37,733 nucleotides of DNA from an uncultured Collinsella sp. GTDB lineage: Bacteria > Actinomycetota > Coriobacteriia > Coriobacteriales > Coriobacteriaceae. Each line of letters starts with the position of its first letter. The stretch's first letter is position 1. Location of the stretch: the NCBI GenBank assembly GCA_900540985.1, contig UQIC01000020.1:1-37733 (forward strand), in the 5' to 3' direction. Below the pieces are notes generated by a model that was given only the letters and a program-made list of their open reading frames with translations, did not search any database and was not told the origin of the DNA. Positions 15,130 to 23,625 of the stretch are shown in pieces. A program made the translations under genes and the position numbers.

Positions 15130-17157
15130 ATGGAACAAAAGGCCAAGGAGGCAGCCTCGCACGCTGCGATTCCTGTGAGCATCTCGGCGATGCTCGTCAC
15201 GCTGGGTGTGGTGTATGGCGATATCGGCACCAGCCCCATGTATGTAACCAAGGCGCTCGTTGCCGGCAACGGCGGCATCGGAAGCGTGACGGAGGAGTTC
15301 GTGCTCGGCGCGCTCTCCCTTGTCGTGTGGACGGTCACGCTGCTGACCACCATCAAGTATGTGCTCATCTCGCTGCGCGCCGATAACCATGGTGAGGGCG
15401 GCATCTTTGCCCTGTACAGCCTGGTCAAGCGCTGCGGCAAGTGGCTTATCATCCCCGCCATGCTGGGTGGCGCCGCGCTGCTCGCCGACGGCATCCTGAC
15501 GCCAGCCGTTACCGTTACCACGGCCATCGAGGGCCTGCGCACCATCCCGGCGGTCCATGCCGTGCTGGGCGATGACCAGGGCCGCGTCGTCGCCATTACG
15601 CTCGCCATCATCATCGTGCTCTTCTTGGTACAGCGCATCGGTACGGCCAAGATCGGTCACGCCTTTGGCCCCATCATGACGCTGTGGTTCCTGTTCCTGG
15701 GCGGCACGGGTCTTTTCTTTGTTTTCCAGCACCCCGCCGTGCTGCTGTGCCTCAACCCGGTGCGCGGCATCGCCTTTTTGCTGAGCCCCAACAACCACGC
15801 GGGCATCATGATTCTGGGCAGTTGCTTCCTCGCCACCACCGGTGCCGAGGCGCTCTACTCCGACATGGGCCACGTCGGCCGCGGCAACATCTACGCTACC
15901 TGGCCGTTCGTTAAGTGCTGCCTGCTGCTTTCCTATATGGGCCAGGGCGCTTGGCTTATGAACAACGCTGCCAACCCCGAGCTCATGGGCATTGCCGACC
16001 TCAACCCGTTCTACCAGATGCTCGCCCCGGGCCTGCGTCCCTTTGCCGTAGGCCTTTCCACCGTTGCGGCCATCATTGCCTCGCAGGCGCTCATCACCGG
16101 CGCATTCTCGCTGGTGTCCGAGGCCAGCCGTCTGGACCTCATGCCGCACATGCAGGTCTTCTACCCTGCCGAGACCAAGGGCCAGCTCTACATCCCCATG
16201 GTCAACAACGTCATGCTTGTCGGCTGCGTCATCGTGGTGCTGCTGTTCCAGAACTCGGCGCATATGGAAGCCGCGTACGGCCTTGCCATTACGCTGACTA
16301 TGATGTGCACCACGCTGCTGCTCTTCTTCTACCTGCACGAGGAGCGCAAGCTCAAGGTTGCTCCGTGGATCTTCGCGGCCTTCTTCCTTTTGCTCGAAGG
16401 CTTCTTCTTCGTGAGCTCGCTCACCAAGTTCTTCCACGGCGGCTATTTCACCATCCTCATGGCCGCGCTCATCATGGGCATTATGGTGTGCTGGTACAAC
16501 GGCACGGCGGTCGAGCAGCGCCAGTTTACGCTGCTGCCGCTGCGCAGCTACCTGCCGCAGCTCAAGCGCCTGCGCGACGACGACCGTTACGAGCGCATGA
16601 GCGACAACGTCGTGTACCTGACCAAGGACACCCATACCGACTACATCGACCGCGATATCGTCTATTCGATCTTGGACAAGCATCCCAAGCGTGCCCGCGC
16701 CTGGTGGTTTGTGAATGTCGAGACCATGGACGAACCGCACACCTTTGCCTATTCGGTCGAGACGTTCGGCACCGACTACGTGTTCCGCGTGCATCTGTAC
16801 CTGGGCTACAAGATCAACCAGCGCGTCAATGCCTACCTGCGTCAGGTTGTTCAGGACCTGGCTGCCACCGGCGAGCTGCCGCCACAGACGCATGACTACT
16901 CGGTCTACAAGGATCCGGGTAACATCGGCACGTTCAAGTTCGTCCTGATCCGTAAGCTTCTGGCGCCCGAAAGCGATGTGGAGCCCAGCGAGCGTACGGC
17001 CATCACGCTCAAGTACATCATTCGCCGCGCCGCCGGCACGCCCGCGCGTTGGTACGGCCTGGAGAACTCCAACGTGAGCTTTGAGTACGTGCCGCTGTTC
17101 ACCAAGTTCAAGGCCGTGAACAAGATGCAGCGCCTGGCTCCCAACGAGCGGCCATAG
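15130..17157 (+). CDS. kup: Kup-family potassium uptake transporter
   Basis: A 675-residue KUP/HAK/KT potassium transporter, expected to import K+ with protons. The family signature GVVYGDIGTSPMY is at about residues 24-36. Around 12 hydrophobic helices extend to about residue 460, followed by a soluble C-terminal domain of about 210 residues, as in other Kup proteins (usually 620-680). The start is ATG at 15130, with GGAGGA nine bases upstream; an earlier in-frame TTG at 15112 would include the binding site. A small membrane protein gene, a KdpD-like sensor and a KdpE-like regulator follow on the same strand, which suggests potassium-responsive control, although a terminator (17467-17511) lies between kup and the sensor gene. 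Confidence 0.9.
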   Translation: MEQKAKEAASHAAIPVSISAMLVTLGVVYGDIGTSPMYVTKALVAGNGGIGSVTEEFVLGALSLVVWTVTLLTTIKYVLISLRADNHGEGGIFALYSLVKRCGKWLIIPAMLGGAALLADGILTPAVTVTTAIEGLRTIPAVHAVLGDDQGRVVAITLAIIIVLFLVQRIGTAKIGHAFGPIMTLWFLFLGGTGLFFVFQHPAVLLCLNPVRGIAFLLSPNNHAGIMILGSCFLATTGAEALYSDMGHVGRGNIYATWPFVKCCLLLSYMGQGAWLMNNAANPELMGIADLNPFYQMLAPGLRPFAVGLSTVAAIIASQALITGAFSLVSEASRLDLMPHMQVFYPAETKGQLYIPMVNNVMLVGCVIVVLLFQNSAHMEAAYGLAITLTMMCTTLLLFFYLHEERKLKVAPWIFAAFFLLLEGFFFVSSLTKFFHGGYFTILMAALIMGIMVCWYNGTAVEQRQFTLLPLRSYLPQLKRLRDDDRYERMSDNVVYLTKDTHTDYIDRDIVYSILDKHPKRARAWWFVNVETMDEPHTFAYSVETFGTDYVFRVHLYLGYKINQRVNAYLRQVVQDLAATGELPPQTHDYSVYKDPGNIGTFKFVLIRKLLAPESDVEPSERTAITLKYIIRRAAGTPARWYGLENSNVSFEYVPLFTKFKAVNKMQRLAPNERP

Positions 17158-17226
17158 TCGACGCTCGAGGTTTGTCTGCGAACGGGCGGGCTTGTATTGA
17201 CGGGGATTGAGTCCTGGGAGGAAACC

Positions 17227-17421
17227 ATGGATGCAAAGGTGCTTGACGGTTGCGATCTTGCGACCGAGCTGGTGCGTGAGGTACGCGCCGATGCTGCCGA
17301 AGATCGGTTCTTTACGAATCGGGCCAACATGGACATGGCCGACCGCGTGATTTCGATCGTGGCACTGGTATTTGGAGCGGTGTGCGTGTGTGCCCTGCTC
17401 GCGCACGTGCTGTTTGTCTAG
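17227..17421 (+). CDS. Small single-helix membrane protein between kup and kdpD-like genes
   Basis: A 64-residue protein. A charged N-terminal half, rich in Asp, Glu and Arg (cytoplasmic by the positive-inside rule, inferred), precedes one hydrophobic helix from about residue 41 to the end. GGGAGG six bases before ATG is a strong binding site, which argues for a real gene. It starts 69 bases after kup and ends just before a strong terminator, so it is probably cotranscribed with kup. It is not recognisable as KdpF, which is about half this length. It could be a regulatory partner of Kup; nothing in the sequence proves it. Confidence 0.6.
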   Translation: MDAKVLDGCDLATELVREVRADAAEDRFFTNRANMDMADRVISIVALVFGAVCVCALLAHVLFV

Positions 17422-17466
17422 CGACCGCCGGTTGCAAAGGCTATACACTTGGAACCACCACAAGGG

Positions 17467-17511
17467 AAACCACCACAAAGGTGCCTGTCCCTTTGTGGTG
17501 GTTTTTGTTTT
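17467..17511 (+). terminator. Strong terminator and dispersed hairpin repeat, copy 2
   Basis: AAACCACCACAAAG (17467-17480) pairs perfectly with CTTTGTGGTGGTTT (17491-17504), then TTTTTGTTTTT-like tract. A partial copy of the left arm (ACCACCACAAGGG) lies immediately before it at about 17454-17466. The GTGCCTGTCCCTTTG-type loop resembles REP-like repeats found in many bacteria. It should end the kup transcript ahead of the sensor kinase gene. Confidence 0.75.
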
Positions 17512-17532
17512 TGAGAGAGGGGCGGGGCGCTG

Positions 17533-19158
17533 ATGGACGTCCGTACGGACGGCGATATTGCCGATAGCTTTTGGTGGCGGCGCACAACGCTGACGCGCCG
17601 CACTCCTCTGTATGACGCTTGCGTATCGGTGGGGCTGTTGGTCGCGGCGACGATTGTGGGTGCGCTGCTCGACCATCCGGGTCTCGCGCCGAGCATCATG
17701 ATCGTCTATGTGTTCGCCGTTCAGCTGTGCGCATTCTTTACCTGGAGTCGCCTGTATTGCTTGCTGAGCTCGGCTGCCGCCGTGGCGCTCTACAACTTCT
17801 TGTTTGTCGACCCGCGCTACTCGCTGTCGCTTATCGACCGCGGCTATCCCGGCATGTTCTTCATCATGTTCGTGGTCTCGCTTGTGTCGAGCTCGATTGC
17901 GTTGGCCCTGCGCCGCGCCTTGGCACAGGCTGCCGCCAGCGACCGCCGCACGCATATGGTGCTCGAGACCAATCGCATGTTGCAGCGGTGCGCCGATCAG
18001 CATCAGATCGTTCACGCCATGGCCACGCAGCTGGCGCGTCTTTCGGGCTGTTCGGTCGTGTGGTACAGCGCCGACGACGAGGGTGATGACCTGCTGCCGC
18101 GTGCGACGTACACAGCCGTGGGCGATGCCGCGCCGGTGCACGAGCTGGCGCCGCAGATGCCGCCGCGGCTCTCGGCGTCCGCCTACGTGGGAACGCCGCT
18201 TGACGCCACGTTTGGCGGATCGGCGTTCTATGGCATATACCTGACGGTTCGCACAGGCGACGGCTTCGTGCGCTCGGGTGACCCCGCCTCGGTGGTGGGC
18301 GTGCTGGCTATTGTTGCCGAGCCCGACGTGCTGACACATGAGGAACGGACGCTTGCCGATGCCATCGTGAGCGAAGGCGAGCTGGCGCTCGATCGCGCCC
18401 GCGCCATGGAGGCCCGCGAGGAGGCGGCGGTGCTCGCCAAAAACGAGCAGCTGCGCGCCAACCTGCTGCGCTCCATCTCGCACGACCTGCGCACACCGCT
18501 TACCAGTATTTCGGGCAATGCCGACGTGCTGCTCGATCAGGGCTCGACCGGCACCGCGGTGCTCGATGCCCAGACGCGCCGCGGCCTGCTTCTATCCATT
18601 CGCTCGGATGCGCTGTGGCTCAACGCCACTGTCGAGAACCTGCTCGCCATCACCAAGCTCGAGGGCGGCGGCATGCATCTGTCGACTACGCTCGAGCTCA
18701 TGGACGATATCGTCGAGGAGGCGCTGCGCCACGTGAACCCTGCCGTGCGCGAGCACGACCTTAAGGTGGTGGCGTGCGATGAGCCGGCGCTCGTCAACGT
18801 CGATGCGCGCCTGATGGTGCAGCTGGTGGTCAATCTGGTGAACAACGCCATCACCTATACGCCCGCGGGCTCGCATATCATGATTTCGATTAGCGTCGAC
18901 GATGGACGCGTGGCGTGCTCGGTGGCCGATGATGGTCCGGGCATCGCACCCGAGGATCGCGAGCGGATCTTCGAGTCGTTCTATACCGCCAACCATGGCC
19001 TGGCCGACAGCCACCGTAGTGTGGGCCTGGGGCTTTCGCTCTGCCGCTCCATTGCGCTGGCGCATGGCGGTAGCATAGAGGTTGCCGCGGCGGACCCGCA
19101 CGGCTCGGTCTTTACGATTGAGCTTCCCGTCGCCGATGTTTCGTTTGATAAGGAGTAG
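17533..19158 (+). CDS. KdpD-like sensor histidine kinase lacking the N-terminal KdpD domain
   Basis: A 541-residue membrane kinase. Residues about 25-135 form the four-helix DUF4118 sensor block typical of KdpD, including YNFLFVDPRYSL. A GAF-like region follows (about 155-280). The dimerisation domain has the phosphoacceptor His in SISHDLRTPLTS (near 317). The ATPase domain shows NLVNNAITYTP (N box, near 437), DDGPGIAP (G1) and GLGLSLC (G2). Full KdpD is about 900 residues and begins with a KdpD ATP-binding and a USP domain; both are absent here, since the membrane block starts near residue 25. The gene ends 4 bases before the response regulator. By family it should sense K+ limitation or turgor. 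Confidence 0.85.
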   Translation: MDVRTDGDIADSFWWRRTTLTRRTPLYDACVSVGLLVAATIVGALLDHPGLAPSIMIVYVFAVQLCAFFTWSRLYCLLSSAAAVALYNFLFVDPRYSLSLIDRGYPGMFFIMFVVSLVSSSIALALRRALAQAAASDRRTHMVLETNRMLQRCADQHQIVHAMATQLARLSGCSVVWYSADDEGDDLLPRATYTAVGDAAPVHELAPQMPPRLSASAYVGTPLDATFGGSAFYGIYLTVRTGDGFVRSGDPASVVGVLAIVAEPDVLTHEERTLADAIVSEGELALDRARAMEAREEAAVLAKNEQLRANLLRSISHDLRTPLTSISGNADVLLDQGSTGTAVLDAQTRRGLLLSIRSDALWLNATVENLLAITKLEGGGMHLSTTLELMDDIVEEALRHVNPAVREHDLKVVACDEPALVNVDARLMVQLVVNLVNNAITYTPAGSHIMISISVDDGRVACSVADDGPGIAPEDRERIFESFYTANHGLADSHRSVGLGLSLCRSIALAHGGSIEVAAADPHGSVFTIELPVADVSFDKE

Positions 19159-19162
19159 CGCC

Positions 19163-19876
19163 GTGCCGAACTCTGCCGTAAAACCGCTCATCTTGGTCGT
19201 TGAGGACGATCCCGCCGTTCGCAACCTTATCGTTGCCGCGCTCGAGACGCACGGCTTGCGCCACATGGCCGTTGAGACCGCCCATGCCGCCATCGCCGCC
19301 GCCTCATCGCAGGCGCCGAGCATCGTGCTGCTCGATCTGGGCCTGCCCGATATGGACGGCGTCAAGGTGGTGGAGTCGGTGCGCGCATGGTCGGGCATGC
19401 CGATCATCGTGGTCTCGGCGCGCAGCGAGGACGCGGACAAGATTCGCGCGCTCGATGCCGGCGCCGACGACTACCTGACCAAGCCGTTTTCGGTCGAGGA
19501 GCTGCTCGCGCGTATTCGCACGACGCTCAGGCGCCTTTCGTATGCGCAAACGGGCGGTGTTGCCTCCGAGGGCTCGTTCGATACCGGCGAGCTGCATATC
19601 GATTTTGATGCCGGCATTGCCACGATGGATGGCGAGGAGTTGCACCTGACGCCGATTGAGTACAAGCTCCTGTGCCTGCTGGCGCATAACGCCGACAAGG
19701 TACTGACGCACCAGTTTATCCTGCACGAGATTTGGGGCACGGCAACTAAGAGTGACCTGGCAAGCCTGCGCGTCTTTATGGGTACGCTGCGTAAGAAGAT
19801 AGAGTCCGACCCCGCGCATCCGCGTTACATCCAAACGCACGTGGGTATCGGCTATCGCCTGGTCACCCAAGGCTAG
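19163..19876 (+). CDS. KdpE-like OmpR-family response regulator
   Basis: A 237-residue regulator. The receiver domain has the acidic pair VVEDDP near residue 12, the phosphoacceptor Asp in LLDLGLPDMDG near 55, and Lys in TKPFSVEELL near 106. A winged-helix DNA-binding domain covers about 140-235 (LTPIEYKLL, YIQTHVGIGYRL). It is the partner of the kinase encoded 4 bases upstream. The start is GTG at 19163 with AAGGAG seven bases before it, overlapping the kinase stop region. Likely targets are kup at 15130 or a kdp operon elsewhere; no kdpFABC genes are in the window. Confidence 0.88.
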   Translation: MPNSAVKPLILVVEDDPAVRNLIVAALETHGLRHMAVETAHAAIAAASSQAPSIVLLDLGLPDMDGVKVVESVRAWSGMPIIVVSARSEDADKIRALDAGADDYLTKPFSVEELLARIRTTLRRLSYAQTGGVASEGSFDTGELHIDFDAGIATMDGEELHLTPIEYKLLCLLAHNADKVLTHQFILHEIWGTATKSDLASLRVFMGTLRKKIESDPAHPRYIQTHVGIGYRLVTQG

Positions 19877-19900
19877 GACGGCATCCGCCATCCCAATATG

Positions 19901-19967
19901 AGTTGCGGTGAAATACGGTCTAAATTTGCCTAATTCCAGGCAAAGCAGTCCGTATTCCACCGCAACT
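19901..19967. terminator. Long bidirectional hairpin between convergent genes
   Basis: Arms 19901-19918 and 19950-19967 pair over 18 bp apart from one A/C-type mismatch (AGTTGCGGTG and CACCGCAACT are perfect). A second hairpin, TTTGCC and GGCAAA, sits inside. The structure separates the convergent regulator gene (ends 19876) and rlmKL (ends 19971) and probably ends both transcripts. Size and nesting resemble the other palindromic elements here. Confidence 0.65.
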
Positions 19968-19970
19968 TTG

Positions 19971-22529
19971 TTATTTGCCTTTGGGCTTGCTGGCGTAGAA
20001 CTTCTTCTTTTTGGACTTGCCGGCAGGGGAGGGTTTGCCGGCAAAGTTTGATTTGCCGTTGCCGGCCTGCGTGGGCGCGGGCACTGCTGCACGAGGCTTG
20101 CGCGCCTCGGGGTTGCGCAGCTCCTCGGTTCGCTCGGCAATCTCCTCGGCGCTAAAGCCGACCTCGGCCATGGCGTCCTCGATGGGCAGTCGGCGCACGA
20201 TATAGCAGTGGTGCACCTTCTGGTTGCGCGCGAAGTCCTCGGGGATGGTCTGTGCCGTAATGTCCTCCAGCACGACGCCCGCGCGCGCGAGCTTGCGCGT
20301 TTCGGGGCGGAAGCCGCGCAGGTTGCAGCTAAAGATGGCATGTCCGCCCTGTGCAAGCAGGCGAGATACGCCGGCCAAAAGCTCAACATGGTCGCGCTGG
20401 ACATCCCAGGTGCGGCGGCCCATCTTGGACGAGTTCGAGAACGTGGGCGGGTCGACAAAGATCAAGTCCCAGCGGTTGCGCGTCTGGCGCTGGTCGCGAA
20501 TCCAGGCGAGCACGTCGTCGCGCACAAAATGATGCTGCGGACCAACAAAGCCGTTCTGGCGCATATTGCGCTCGGCCCAGTCCAGGTAGGTGTTGGAAAG
20601 GTCGACTGTCACGGTTTCCTCGACGCCGCCGTCGGCCGCATAGCAGGTGGCGGTGCCGGTATAGGCGAACAGATTGAGGAAGCGGCGTGCCTGTTTGGCG
20701 TGTTCGCGCACCAGGTTGCGGGTGACGCGGTGATCCAGGAAGATGCCCACATCCAGGTAGTCGTCAAAGTTGACGGCAAAGGTGAGCCCGCCTTCTTCGA
20801 TGAGCGGCAGACGCCGGCGCGCGATGTTGGCGCGCTCGCCCGATGCGCCCTTGCCGGCGCCCTGCTTGCCGTACTGCGAGCCGCCACGCGAGCGCATGCG
20901 GGCCTTGGCGTGCACATGCTCGGCCGGAACATCAAGGATGCGCGGCGCGATGGCCAAGATGTCGAGCATGCGGGCCTGGGCTAGCGCGGGGTCGATGGTC
21001 TTGGGCGCGGCGTATTCGGCGATGACGAGCCAGCGGCCCGGCGTCTGCGGGCAGCCCTCGTACAGGTCGATGGCGGCGGAGTAGTCGGGCAGGTCGGCAT
21101 CGTAGACGCGGTAGCAGCTCACGCCCTCGCGCTTGGCCCACTTGCGGCGCAGACGGGCATTCTTGCGCAGGCGGTTGGCGAACTGCTCGGACTCGGGGAT
21201 GAGCACGGGCAACGGCTTGCCGTCGCCCAGGTCGAGCGTGGCGGCAGGTTCGGGCATGAGGGTGTTGGCGGCTTCGTTTTCGGCGTCCGTGGACTGTTCC
21301 TTGGCGTTTGCGCTGGTCGCAGCCTCGAATGCCGCGGCGGTGTGGTCGAGCGAGGGCCAAACCTCAAGAGCCGCCTCCTCGTTGTTGGGCATGATGGCGA
21401 TCGAACGCTCGGGCTCATCGTGGAGCGCGCGGGCCAGCAATCCGTCGCGGGTGAGCGCGGCGACCGGTGCCGAAGCGAGCTCGGGCGCGCGGCGCAGTTC
21501 GCCGACCAGCGTCATGGCGTCGTGCATGAGCGAAAGCGGGGTCTCGGTGGTGTCTGCGACCACGGCGGCACCGGCGACGGCGCCCACATGGTCCAGCACG
21601 GTGGCGGGCTTGGCGGCACAAAAGTCGACAAAACGCTTGTAACCAGCGCTCTTGACCATGCGCTCGGCGGTCTTGCGGGCAGCGGGGTCGATGTCTGCGG
21701 CCACGATGCGCGCCTGCCGCTCGCGCGCTGCCGCCTCGCGCTCGCGCGCCTCGGCAAGCAGCTGCTCCCACAGAGCGGCGTCGTGCGGCTGCCAGCCCTC
21801 AAAGCCCCAGCGCTCGCGTGCGGCGCCCGGGGCGCGGTCGGTCAGAATGTTCACGGCTTCCAGCAACAGGCCGCCGCCGGCGCACGAGGCATCGATCAGC
21901 GTGGGAAGGGCTTCGTTCTCGTAATCGTCGGCCGTCAACTCGCGCTGGCACAGTGCGGTCCAGCCGACCTGTGCCAGCACCAGAGCGGCGTAGTCGGGGC
22001 GCAACACGTGTGCGCCCTCGCCGGCGCGGGTCGCTGCGGGCGGCAGGCGTTTGAACAGCGGGTCGCCCGAAAGGTCCAGGCTTATGCTCGCGCGGCGCTG
22101 GCGCAGCGAAAGCAGCAGGTGAACGTCGGGATCGGCGGCGTCGACATCGGCGCGACGGCCCGTGGTCTCGGCCAGACGGTCGCACAGCGCGTCCTTGGCG
22201 CGCAGGGCCGAGAAGCGCGTGTTGCGCAGCTGCTCGGTCACGCCGCGGGCGGTGATGGCAATGGTGGCGCCGGGGCGGACGATGTTCTCCCAGGCGATGT
22301 CGTAAACGCTATCGTACAGCTCGTCGGCATCCTGCGCCTCAAAGCGCCCAAGCACCGCAAACACGCGGCTCGCCAGGCGCGACCACAGACAGGCGCGGTA
22401 GCCTTCTTCGAGCCCGCCCTCAAACGTGGCGCGGCCCTTCAGCCGGCGAACATGCGAAAGCCCGAGGCGTTTAAGCTCATCGGCGAGTGCGGACTCAAAG
22501 CCCTCGGGGCAGCTTGCGTAAAATTCCAT
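19971..22529 (-). CDS. rlmKL: RlmKL-type 23S rRNA methyltransferase with degenerate RlmL half
   Basis: An 852-residue fusion matching E. coli RlmKL in order: THUMP region (about 45-150), RlmL methyltransferase region (about 155-385), and RlmK methyltransferase region (about 560-780). The RlmK half is intact: LFAYTGTATCYA (SAM site) and FVDPPTFSNS, consistent with m7G2069 methylation of 23S rRNA. The RlmL half is altered: the SAM motif DPxCGSGT reads DASCAGGG near residue 211, and the catalytic NPPYGER region reads ADTTETP near 324. So m2G2445 activity is doubtful. About 80 extra Ala- and Glu-rich residues lie between the halves (near 385-460), and the C-terminal 55 residues are Lys-, Gly- and Pro-rich and may bind RNA. 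AGAGG upstream of ATG supports the start. Confidence 0.85.
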   Translation of the reverse strand: MEFYASCPEGFESALADELKRLGLSHVRRLKGRATFEGGLEEGYRACLWSRLASRVFAVLGRFEAQDADELYDSVYDIAWENIVRPGATIAITARGVTEQLRNTRFSALRAKDALCDRLAETTGRRADVDAADPDVHLLLSLRQRRASISLDLSGDPLFKRLPPAATRAGEGAHVLRPDYAALVLAQVGWTALCQRELTADDYENEALPTLIDASCAGGGLLLEAVNILTDRAPGAARERWGFEGWQPHDAALWEQLLAEAREREAAARERQARIVAADIDPAARKTAERMVKSAGYKRFVDFCAAKPATVLDHVGAVAGAAVVADTTETPLSLMHDAMTLVGELRRAPELASAPVAALTRDGLLARALHDEPERSIAIMPNNEEAALEVWPSLDHTAAAFEAATSANAKEQSTDAENEAANTLMPEPAATLDLGDGKPLPVLIPESEQFANRLRKNARLRRKWAKREGVSCYRVYDADLPDYSAAIDLYEGCPQTPGRWLVIAEYAAPKTIDPALAQARMLDILAIAPRILDVPAEHVHAKARMRSRGGSQYGKQGAGKGASGERANIARRRLPLIEEGGLTFAVNFDDYLDVGIFLDHRVTRNLVREHAKQARRFLNLFAYTGTATCYAADGGVEETVTVDLSNTYLDWAERNMRQNGFVGPQHHFVRDDVLAWIRDQRQTRNRWDLIFVDPPTFSNSSKMGRRTWDVQRDHVELLAGVSRLLAQGGHAIFSCNLRGFRPETRKLARAGVVLEDITAQTIPEDFARNQKVHHCYIVRRLPIEDAMAEVGFSAEEIAERTEELRNPEARKPRAAVPAPTQAGNGKSNFAGKPSPAGKSKKKKFYASKPKGK

Positions 22530-22604
22530 GGGTGACCTCTCTGGTTGCGTCGCTCCATTATATGATGGATACTTCGTTTACTCTCGCCCCCGAAAGGAAC
22601 CCAT

Positions 22605-23432
22605 ATGATTGATGCGTGCCCCGATTCCGCCGTGCTCTTTTTTGACGTGGACGGCACGCTGACGTCGTTCGATCCCGACGATATGACCGATAAGGACTTC
22701 AATGCAGTCCATCCGTCGAAGGCTGTTGTCGATGCATTTGGTCGTCTGCGCGACGCGGGACACCAGGCATTTATCTGCACGGGTCGTCCCTTGTGGCTGA
22801 TTGCCGATGGCCTGCGCGCGCTGAACCCGGCGGGTGTCGTTGCCATGGCGGGAGCGACGCTCGAGGTCGAGGGCCGCGTGGTGCATGAGGACTGCTTTGA
22901 CGAGGACGTTATCGAGGAGCTTGCACGCCGTATGGCCGCGGCAGGGATTGAAGCCTTTTTCGAGACCAACGTGGCTACTTTTGCCCTGGAACCTGCGGGT
23001 GTTGAGCAGTCGTCTCTGATCGGCACTTCTGTGGTGCACAGCGCCGAGGAGATGCGCGTCGACGGCAGTCTGCGCGTGGGCAAGGTATGCCTCAATGTGC
23101 CCAGTTTGGCTCGCGTAGCCAATGATGACGGCTTTATCGATCGCGAGTTTGAGCTGTGCAACACCGGTGGCCAGAATCGCGAGCTGAGCCCCAAGGGCAT
23201 TGACAAGGGCGTGGGCGTGGCGCGAGCGCTGGTGTATCTGGGCCGCGAGGGAAATGCGCGCACCTTTGGCTTTGGCGATTCGGGCAACGACCTGGGCATG
23301 CTCGCCGCCGTCGAGACAGCCGTGGCCATGGGTAATGCCATGCCCGAGGTCAAGGCGGTCGCCGACTACGTGACCGACGATGTCGCACACGACGGTACCG
23401 TCACAGCGATGCAGCATTTCGGCCTCATCTAA
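22605..23432 (+). CDS. HAD-superfamily phosphatase, Cof-like (class IIB)
   Basis: A 275-residue cytoplasmic hydrolase. All four HAD motifs are visible: DVDGTLT near residue 16 (nucleophile Asp), CTGRP near 59, LSPKGIDKG near 196 (Lys), and FGDSGNDLGM near 225. The long cap between motifs II and III fits the Cof/YbjI group, which dephosphorylates sugar phosphates and other small metabolites. The start ATG has AAAGGA about 6 bases upstream. It is divergent from rlmKL with only 75 bases between them, so promoters may overlap. The transaldolase gene follows after 193 bases. The exact substrate is unknown. Confidence 0.82.
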   Translation: MIDACPDSAVLFFDVDGTLTSFDPDDMTDKDFNAVHPSKAVVDAFGRLRDAGHQAFICTGRPLWLIADGLRALNPAGVVAMAGATLEVEGRVVHEDCFDEDVIEELARRMAAAGIEAFFETNVATFALEPAGVEQSSLIGTSVVHSAEEMRVDGSLRVGKVCLNVPSLARVANDDGFIDREFELCNTGGQNRELSPKGIDKGVGVARALVYLGREGNARTFGFGDSGNDLGMLAAVETAVAMGNAMPEVKAVADYVTDDVAHDGTVTAMQHFGLI

Positions 23433-23625
23433 TGAATCCCGCGTTCTGACGTTTGCTCAAACTGCGACTCTTTGCTTTTGCATGCTCAATCGATTTATCA
23501 ATCCAAACACTGAGGTGTTTATACCGTTCGCCGAGAAGATAAAAAACCGCAGCTCACGCCTTGATAAACGTAGGTAAAGTGTTTAGCAGTTTAACGCCCA
23601 TGTGCAAGCGAAAGGAATCAGGCAG

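Noticed and set aside
15106..18483. Very long open frame on the minus strand (about 1125 codons) opposite kup and the sensor kinase
   Set aside because: It mirrors two clear plus-strand genes, has no recognisable domain, is rich in His, Arg, Gln and Val as expected of antisense frames in GC-rich genes, and passes through a terminator and an intergenic gap.
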